A DNA stretch of 64,000 bases from Ustilaginoidea virens (taxonomy: Eukaryota; Ascomycota; Sordariomycetes; Hypocreales; Clavicipitaceae). Shown here piece by piece: positions 57,501 to 64,000 of the stretch. The stretch lies in assembly GCF_000687475.1 (NCBI RefSeq), contig NC_057318.1:2976001-3040000 (forward strand). Direction: 5' to 3'. Position 1 is the first letter of the stretch. Each line of letters opens with the position of its first letter. The notes under the pieces are model-generated. The model saw nothing but the letters and a program-made list of their open reading frames with translations, made no database searches and was not told the DNA's origin. The translations under genes and the position numbers were made by a program.

Positions 57501-58400
57501 TATTAGGTTAATTATTTATCTCTAAACCTTAAGTAACTAGTTTTATAGTATATTATATAATAGGCCCTAAGGTAAGTCTAGCTAGCTTTTATCTTTAGTC
57601 TTTTTAAATTAGATATAATAGTCTAATATACCTTCGTATAAAGGGAGACTAAAAGCCTTCTTTTTATTAAAGAGGTTAGTAAATTCCTATAATTCCTTTA
57701 GGAGTACTTATAGCTCCTATAATCGTAAGGCAGAATTTTAATAAGGTAAAAGCATAATATAGAGGATATATATTATCTCCTATAAGCTTATCGCAATAAA
57801 GGAGGTCGACCGATCTTTAGAGTATTTCGCCTATTTTAGTATACTATAGAAGATTAAGATAAGGATATTTACTATAGTTAGGCCCTATCGTCTTCTCGTT
57901 AATTCTTTAATAATAAAACTGCCTACTAATCTAATCTTTAATTAGTACCGCTTCGCCTATAGTATAATATTATAGTACTCTATCTAAGGCATCCTAAAGA
58001 TAATATTATAGGTAAAGCCTAGGATAATATAAAGTATAACTGTAGATAGCTATTTATTAATATCGATTGCTATACGAACGATATAGGTAATAGAGGAATA
58101 TATTACCTTACGTTCTCTTAAATAGCTTTAAATATCTACTATCATTCCAATTTCCTTATATTATAGTAGGCGGATAGGTTAGAGGCCTAACCGTTATACT
58201 ATCTTTTCGCTTATAACGCTATAATAGTTATATCCCAAGTCGATTAAGGTATTAATAAAGGTATAGGATTTATATAAGATTAGTATTAAAAAAGGGTATC
58301 TATCTATTTATTTTGCAATCTCCTCTAACTCTTTCTATAATTAAGCTAGGATTTATATATATATCTTAAGCCCTCTAATGAGATTAGGTTTAAAGGCTAT
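54600..58400 (-). pseudogene. G4 pol relic (protease to chromodomain)
   Basis: On the minus strand from 58400 down: protease, then reverse transcriptase with the active-site box read as Tyr-Leu-Ile-Asn-Ile-Leu-Ile-Tyr (about 57090-57120), where the family has Tyr-Leu-Asp-Asp, so both Asp are lost. RNase H follows, then integrase and a chromodomain around 54620-54770. An A-run on the minus strand follows (54575-54590), as in G1. RIP stops throughout. Confidence 0.82.
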
Positions 58401-59560
58401 TCTTTTTTTTAATCTTTATTGCTACTTTCGACCTTTACGATTTATAAATTAAGCGAGGCCACTTTAGCTGTATTAGGTCGGATTACCGGCAATAAGTAAT
58501 ATATAAATATTTAGTATTTAGAAGAGCTATACTGAAAATAAAGATCTTTTTTTTACGATCTTTATATTATTCTTTAGAGACCTATATCGCTTTAGATATA
58601 TGCTAATTACCCTTTAAGTCTAGCTTATTAACGCCCGATATTTATATATCGCCCTTAAAATCCCAGGCATAAGTTGGTTAGGAATAGGCTAGGCCTGGTT
58701 AGTAGTTAATAGTCAGGCTGGTCTTAATATCGATAATAATTTATCGATAGCAATCTACCGCTAAATAATAATTATAATAGGAGACCCTAAGGCTAATAAT
58801 CTTATTAGTTATATAAGCATTAAGTGCTAATTAGAGATATTCTAGCTTAACCTCTTTAGGCTAATTAAGACCGCTAATAAGTATAAGTTTTTCCTTAAAT
58901 TGTATAAAAAAGGCAGTAAAAGGCTCTTTTAGGCCTTAGCATAAAGAGTGCTTAAGCTTAATAATAGTATAATCCTATTAGTATAAGTCTTTAAAGAGAT
59001 ATTAGAAGTATTCAAAGAACTTTATTATATTATAATTATAAGTTATACTATTCTTAAAGAAGGCCGCGACCTATAATTAGACTATAGATAATAGGTTCTA
59101 AAAGATAAATATCTATTAGGTCTTCTTATCTCTAATAAAGTCCCTATTAACTTTAAGCTTATATTGCATAAAGGTCCGCTAGGCTATAAATATAGCCTTC
59201 CTACTATTAGAGGGGTCCCCTATTAGGATTAGTTTGCGCTTTAGCTGGGTATCCTAAGCAGTAGGAAGGGGGGCGTTATATTATACGACTAGGGCCGGTT
59301 AGGTAGCATTTTAGAAGCTATTTAACTAGCTTGCGAGAAGGGCCTACAGTAAGGCGGTAACAGTAGTAAGGTATTATACATTAGTATATATCTACGCCTC
59401 TATCTGTTATAACCTTATTGCAAGTTACTCTACTTGGGTATATATATTACGTCGGGGGCATTATAGCTTCGGGTTCTATCTACTTAGTTCTCTAGATATA
59501 CTTATCTCGATATCTTATATAGCCTACATTATTGGCTCTATAATGTAAGGTTATAATAGT
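58400..59560 (-). pseudogene. G4 gag relic
   Basis: Minus-strand region between the primer site and protease, placed by alignment of the gag/pol boundary block (58385-58410) with those of G1 and G2. A segment near 59150-59280 on the plus strand includes the GC-richer start of gag. Stops throughout. Confidence 0.6.
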
Positions 59561-59571
59561 AAGGCTAAGAG

Positions 59572-59582
59572 AGTCTATTTAA
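59572..59582 (-). other. G4 primer-binding site, self-priming type
   Basis: The minus strand reads TTAAATAGACT one base from the 5' LTR; the plus strand here is AGTCTATTTAA. It is perfectly complementary to the segment in the 3' LTR (52514-52524). The 5' LTR copy (59634-59644) differs by one RIP-type change. Confidence 0.75.
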
Positions 59583-59583
59583 A

Positions 59584-59835
59584 TATAAAGGACTAGCCCT
59601 AGGGCTACTATAAATAGGCGTCGAATGAATATATTAAATAGATTAAGGAGGAAAGAGAAAGGACCTAAATAAGGGCCTCTCGAATACCTATTTATCCCTA
59701 TATAGTACAGGTCGGGGTCCTAGCATAGTCCTATAACCCTATGCCGTTAACCTATCTAACTCTGCCTAGGCTAGGCACGGGCGCAGCCCGAGTCTTAGCC
59801 ATATTGTGGCGCGGGCGTAGCCCGAGCCCGTAATA
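59584..59835 (-). repeat. G4 5' LTR
   Basis: 252 bp. Plus-strand start is TATAAAGGACTAG and end CCCGTAATA, followed by GATTA at 59836-59840. Confidence 0.92.
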
Positions 59836-59840
59836 GATTA

Positions 59841-60995
59841 TTTTTAATCCTAAATCTCTATTAATTTTATAATTAACCTCTTAGCCTATAATGCCTCCAA
59901 CTTATATTACCTAATAGTTATTACTGACCGCCTATCTAAATACGTTTAGCTTAAGGCGATATACTTAATATAAGTAAAGGATTATATAGAATAGTTCCTA
60001 GACTACTAATAGCGGCATTATAAGTTCCCCGCGTAGATTATTAATAATTGAGGCTCGGACTAAATAGGCCAATTCTAAACTATAATATATACGGCTATTA
60101 GGATTAAATAACTCCTTTTGATTATATACTACCTATAGACTAATAGTAGTATAGAGTATATAAACCAAAAGGTTTAGGCTATTTTACGTATTAAAGTAGT
60201 ATTCGACTAATACAATTGGCCCTAATATTTTACGACTTATTAATACGCTCTAAATAATTATATTTCTTTAGTTACCGGATATAGCCCGAACTATCTCTTA
60301 AATAGCTTTAATTCTCCTATTATAATACCTCCCCCTAATATTATACTAAGTTTAACGACCCCTAAAGGGCAGGCAATACGCTTTTTAGCTATAATATAGG
60401 AGAAGGGCGAATTCGCTTAGGCCGCTATCGCTTTTACTTAATAGCAGTAATAAAACGCAATAAACTATTCCTAATATTTAGTAAAGCGCTACTAAATCGG
60501 GGACTAAGTTTAGCTAAGCCTATAGAATATTAAAACTAATCGGCCTTATAAGAAGCTCGATTAGGTATCTATAAAGTATACTATTATAGCTATTCCGTTT
60601 TTATTTAATATCTAACTTAATATCCCTAATAGTATCTACCCGGTCTTTTATATTAATCTTGTAGAATATATTACTATCGACCCGCTGCTAAGTTAAATAC
60701 TTATAAATATTAGGCCTAGTCCCCTATTAGTCCTACTAGAAGACTCTAATACCTTATATAAGGAATTTAAGGTTAAGGAGATATTAGCCGCAAAAAACGC
60801 TTAAGGTTAGGGCGGAAAGCGCAATATACTAGTAAAATAGAAGGGATATAATTTACTATTTTAGGAGCCCCTTAAGAACTTTAAGGATACTATAGCGCGG
60901 GAGGCATTTAAGGATAAATAGGGGGATATTTAGATATATAATAGGCCTAATTAAAGCCTATAGCAACCCCGATACGGAAACGGATAAAATTTTCC
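59841..60995 (+). pseudogene. G3 integrase core and chromodomain relic
   Basis: Continues G3 pol after G4: Ile-Val-Ile-Thr-Asp-Arg-Leu-Ser-Lys-Tyr near 59905-59940 (integrase core), Asn-Asn-Gln-Gly-Ser-Asp near 60040, and the integrase C-terminus. The chromodomain near 60750-60900 has Lys-Gly-Tyr-Asn-Leu-Leu, Glu-Pro-Leu-Lys-Asn-Phe and Gly-Asp-Ile. It ends shortly before the polypurine tract AGAAGGGGGGTA (61000-61011). Confidence 0.84.
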
Positions 60996-61007
60996 CTAAA
61001 GAAGGGG

Positions 61008-61012
61008 GGTAT
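61008..61012. repeat. D1 target-site duplication, left copy (GGTAT)
   Basis: GGTAT, repeated at 61932-61936. Joining the flanks restores GGGGGGTAT-ATTATAGAC, the expected G3 polypurine tract and LTR start. Confidence 0.75.
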
Positions 61013-61931
61013 TATTATAATTCTAAGGGTAAATATAAAGTAAAGCCGGTATAAAGGCAAGACAAATATAAATAACTAGAAACGCAGGAAAGGTGAAAAG
61101 AGTTAAGAGGCATATAGTGCATTAATAGACTCGATTGTGCTACCCTTCTACTATTTAGAAAGAAGGGGAAAAGCTATCCTAAATATATCTAAGAGTGAGG
61201 GTAGGCCCAGGCATCCAAGGTAGCCAGTAAGAGAGCTCCTCGTAATACCCATTATACCACATTATATCCAGCCTTACCATATATTTAAAAATAAGGTCTG
61301 ATACGTTATATCAAGCCTTACCAAATATTTAAATAATGCCCGGTATACTACATAATATCCAGCCGTATTAAATATTTTTAAAATAATACCCAGTGTGCCT
61401 CGTAATATCCGGACGTATTAAATATTTTTAAAATAAGGCCCGGTATGCCCACATAATATCCGGCCGTATTAAATATTTTTAAATAAGGCCCGGTGTGCTT
61501 ACGTAATATCCGGCCGTATTAAATATTTTTAAATAAGGCCCGGTATGCCCATGTAATATCCGGCCGTATTAAATATTTTTAAATAAGGCCCGGTGTGCCC
61601 ACGTAATATCCGGCCATATTAAATATTTTTAAATAAGGCCTGGTGTGCCTACGTAGTATCCGGCCGTATTAAATATTGCCCGGTACGTCATATGCCGTCT
61701 TACCATATATTTTAAAAATAAGGCCCGGTACGTCATATCAAGCCTTACCAAAAATAAGGCCCGATAAAAGCCTACCTTATTTGGTATATAGTACTAATCC
61801 ACTGAAAATCCAGAAAGTAAACGGTAACGGCACAAGATTGGTAAGACCACTATAAGTCCGGTGGGACAGTCGTAAGTCTAAAAGACGGTGGAAGGGCTAG
61901 TAGTCTAGTAGACTACCGTAGGATTTTAATA
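61013..61931. mobile_element. D1: 919-bp non-autonomous element with imperfect inverted termini and minisatellite core
   Basis: Inserted exactly at the first base of the G3 3' LTR. The ends form an imperfect inverted repeat of about 18 bp (left TATTATAATTCTAAGGGTA; right end, read on the minus strand, TATTAAAATCCTACGGTA). I see no coding capacity. The interior is dominated by 50-bp tandem repeats. A 5-bp duplication with inverted termini does not point clearly to one DNA-transposon superfamily; a misread junction is possible. Confidence 0.6.
61262..61770. repeat. Minisatellite, period about 50 bp, about 10-11 units
   Basis: Central units are almost identical: TAATATCCGGCCGTATTA then AATATTTTTAAATAAGGCCC then GGTGTGCCCACG, repeating every 50 bp from about 61350 to 61660. 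Flanking units are shorter or diverged (CCTTACCATATATTTAAAA-type). Differences between units are mostly C/T and G/A. The array is inside D1. Confidence 0.9.
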
Positions 61932-61935
61932 GGTA

Positions 61936-62188
61936 TATTATAGACTTAGGCTATACCTATGCTATAGATTGGCTGGGGCTCGGGCTGCGCTTATGCCTAG
62001 CTTAGGACGGATTATATAAGGCAGATGTATGGGCCAATAAGGCAATATTAGGGCTCTAGCCCGCGCTATATACGGATATAAATAGGCCTCGGAGGGTCTC
62101 CTATTCGGGCTCCTTCCTTTATTCTTTAGTTTATTCAATATATATATTTAACGCCTATCCGCAGTCGCCCTAGGGCTAGTCCTTTATA
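61936..62188 (+). repeat. G3 3' LTR
   Basis: 253 bp, starts TATTATAGAC (RIP form of TGTCACGGGC) and ends CCTTTATA. It keeps both hairpin-motif copies that the 5' LTR lost one of. Followed by AGAGC (62189-62193). Confidence 0.9.
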
Positions 62189-62193
62189 AGAGC

Positions 62194-62339
62194 GTATAAA
62201 TAAAGGCCTAAGAGAAACAATGCCTTTTTAGTTATAGATAAGAATAATTACCCCTAGAGAAATAGTCAGACTATAAAAAATACTCTAAAGGGGTATAATT
62301 AGGCCGGAGGATTAAAATAGAGGGCAGCAAATAGAGTAA
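62194..62339. other. Unassigned spacer between G3 and L3
   Basis: About 145 bp with no recognised feature. It should continue the sequence left of G3 (33023-33681). Confidence 0.4.
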
Positions 62340-64000
62340 GTATTAATAATATATATATGTATTACTTTAGCTAAGCTATCTAGGGGGGGGAATGGGTCCC
62401 CATCTAGCCTAGTGCTAATACCTCTATATCTAATCTATATAGGAAACCCGAGTGCCAAAAGGAAAACCTATATACTATCCTTAATCGGTAATATCCCTTT
62501 GAATTTAAAGGGGATTTACTATACATTGCGAGGAGGTGTCCTATCGCATAAGACTAGGTCTAGCTATAGGGCTAGGAAAGTGTAGATAGTAGGAGCGCCT
62601 TAATAGGCGCGCTAGCTTGCATTAGTAGTCATTAGTTATTAGGCATTAGTCTTTAGTCTGGCTTTAGGGTGGGTATGAATTGGATCTGGCGTAGATAGTA
62701 TTATTAGGTAGGGGCGGTGGCGGTAATATTAGTATCGGGTGGGCGGCAGTATTGCGGTAAATTACGCGTTTTATTATTATTAACTTTATTTAATATGGGT
62801 TAGGGCAGCTAGCGGACGGTTGAGTGATCTAATACAGGCATATAGCGGTATAAAGTCTCTCTTATCTGCCCTACCTTTTTATTTTTTTTCTTCTTCCCTT
62901 TTTATTCCTTATTGAAAATTTCTAATAATTTTCTTTTACTCCTTTATATATAGTTCCGCCTTAATTATACTACTGTAGCTTTTGTGTGCCTTTTATTATT
63001 TAAGATGCCGACCGTTCTAGAGTTAGGTCCTAGTCTAGCCCGAAAATGGCTATATCGTCCCTATATATACTATAGTGCTAATATAGCCGCTCGTTATTAT
63101 AACTAATAGGATAAAAGGTTCTCTTTAACTATTATCTACCTCTTACTAATAGTAAGTAGGACTTAAGGGTGCCTACTTCGCTTATATTTTGAAGTGGAAG
63201 CCTTATTATATTATAAATACTAAATCGCATTATAGTCGATATAGTTTTAAGTTGACCAAGGTAAAGCTAGTATATAATATTATAAACTGCGAACCGGTAG
63301 AAAGTATGCTTATATTGCAAAAAGCTTTCTTTTGCGGATAAGAAATAAATATAGCGGCTTACTAGTATCTATTGACTTTATAGCTAACTTTAGTAGGTAG
63401 ATAAAGACGAGTACTATAAGGCCTAATAGGCTATATGCTAGTCTATTATGCTAGCTATTTTAATTCCCTAAAAGGGCTAAAACGACTCTATTACTATAAT
63501 GCGAATATTAGTATCTATAGTCTTAATTGCGCTATTAATTGATTTTTTTAGTCTTATTAAGAGAAGGGTTTTAGCGCTAGAATGCGCCTATAATAGGGGG
63601 CTTTAGCCCCTCTCTTTAGTTAAAAAACCTTAGCCTCTTACTACTATTAGTAATATTACTATAGGCGATAGAAGCTCTATTAGTTCTATTATCGTTCCTT
63701 TAGATATTAATAATAAGTCTGCTCTTAAGCCGATTGCTAAGGGGGAACCGCCTTATAGTAAAGGGGTCTTATTAATCTAATCTAAGATTCTTATGATACT
63801 ATCTTCTAATGAATTATAATAGGTAATTGCGTTTTTAAAGTTTATAAAATCCTAAGTGGAGTCGTAGCTAATAGCTTTTGCCTCTAGAGTGCTATCTATA
63901 CCGCTATTAAAGCCTCTCCCGCCTACTATTTAATTGGCGCTGCTTAAGTAAGCTAAGTTAATAGTTCTATTGCTAGCCTCCCCTTATCTTTAGGCTAATA
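62340..64000 (-). mobile_element. L3: LINE of the L1 family, 3' end only, cut by the window edge
   Basis: From a (TAA/TA)-rich tail (62340-62363) it follows L1 16415-17975 with mostly transition differences: GC-rich leader, pyrimidine tract, ORFX exons and introns. The minus-strand ORF2 and ORF1 would lie beyond 64000. Its duplication cannot be checked because the other end is outside. Confidence 0.85.
63005..64000 (+). pseudogene. L3 ORFX: second copy of the antisense two-intron gene (partial)
   Basis: Exon 1 63005-63110, intron 1 63111-63159 (49 nt; GT now AT), exon 2 63160-63396 (54 nt longer than in L1, in frame), intron 2 63397-63463 (67 nt; AG now AA), exon 3 from 63464 to beyond the window. 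Damage at the splice sites is G-to-A, as RIP would give. The first Gln codon that is TAA in L1 exon 2 is CAA here. The 18 extra codons in exon 2 lie after Tyr-Tyr-Ile-Ile. Unknown function. Confidence 0.7.

Larger units (their letters stand above)
52464..59835 (-). mobile_element. G4: chromodomain Ty3/gypsy element with antisense ORF, minus strand
   Basis: LTRs of about 253 bp (52464-52716 and 59584-59835), GATTA duplication, self-complementary primer site, polypurine tract. Minus-strand order: gag, protease, reverse transcriptase, RNase H, integrase, chromodomain, then 1.8 kb with a plus-strand ORF, then the 3' LTR. It shares this extra region and the A-rich run after the chromodomain with G1, so these two form a subfamily distinct from G2 and G3. 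Confidence 0.92.
33687..62188 (+). mobile_element. G3: chromodomain Ty3/gypsy element, host of S2, L2/C2, G4 and D1
   Basis: 5' LTR 33687-33905, 3' LTR 61936-62188, duplication AAAGC/AGAGC. Between them gag, protease, reverse transcriptase, RNase H, integrase and chromodomain can be followed collinearly once five later insertions are removed, at 35733-36457, 38242-52092 (with C2 inside), 52464-59835 and 61013-61931. The original element was about 5.6-5.7 kb. It is the most interrupted and among the most RIP-damaged in the window, so an old layer. Confidence 0.9.

Noticed and set aside
61262..61770. CRISPR-like array of regular repeats
   Set aside because: The 50-bp units are contiguous with no variable spacers, and the sequence is eukaryotic; it is a minisatellite.

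Overview
This window looks like a silenced, gene-free block of a filamentous ascomycete (Pezizomycotina) genome. Almost all of it is retrotransposon sequence degraded by C-to-T changes in CpA context, read on both strands. Gln codons have become TAA/TAG, Trp codons TAG, Cys codons Tyr, and catalytic Asp codons Asn. This is the footprint of repeat-induced point mutation (RIP). I find no intact host gene, tRNA or rRNA. Because RIP turns nearly every stop into TAA/TAG and also removes TGA, a frame that looks open means little here. I called coding relics from protein-family motifs, from copy-to-copy comparison and from element ends and target-site duplications (TSDs).

Layout. (1) 1-12393: an old Ty1/copia element (C1a, 5' end outside the window) carries a complete same-family copy (C1b, 2271-9508, TSD AATTC). 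(2) 12394-12697: unassigned. (3) 12698-33017: a minus-strand chromodomain Ty3/gypsy element (G2, TSD CTTTT) is split by a plus-strand one (G1, 13885-28560, TSD ATAGT/ATGGT). G1 is itself split by a minus-strand LINE (L1, 16407-23236, 17-bp TSD) and an orphan solo LTR (S1, 25713-25928, TSD TATAT). (4) 33018-33686: unassigned. (5) 33687-62188: a plus-strand gypsy (G3, TSD AAAGC/AGAGC) hosts a solo copia LTR (S2), a second LINE (L2, 38242-52092) that hosts a young copia (C2, 41867-49337), a minus-strand gypsy (G4, 52464-59835, TSD GATTA) and a TIR element with a minisatellite core (D1). (6) 62340-64000: one end of a third LINE (L3), cut by the window edge.

The most interesting point is that two unrelated retroelement classes carry an extra gene antisense to their own pol, near the 3' end, behind a pyrimidine-rich leader. 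In LINE L1 and L3 this gene (ORFX) has two fungal-type introns of identical length in both copies (49 and 67 nt), and removing them joins three different reading frames. Introns in a retrotransposon can survive only if the gene is antisense to the transposition RNA. L2 has a gene in the same place. In gypsy G1 and G4 a related pair of antisense ORFs lies between the chromodomain and the 3' LTR; G2 and G3 lack it. All four gypsy elements also appear to self-prime: the 11-12 nt beside the 5' LTR are the exact reverse complement of a segment inside the LTR, and that pair co-varies between elements.
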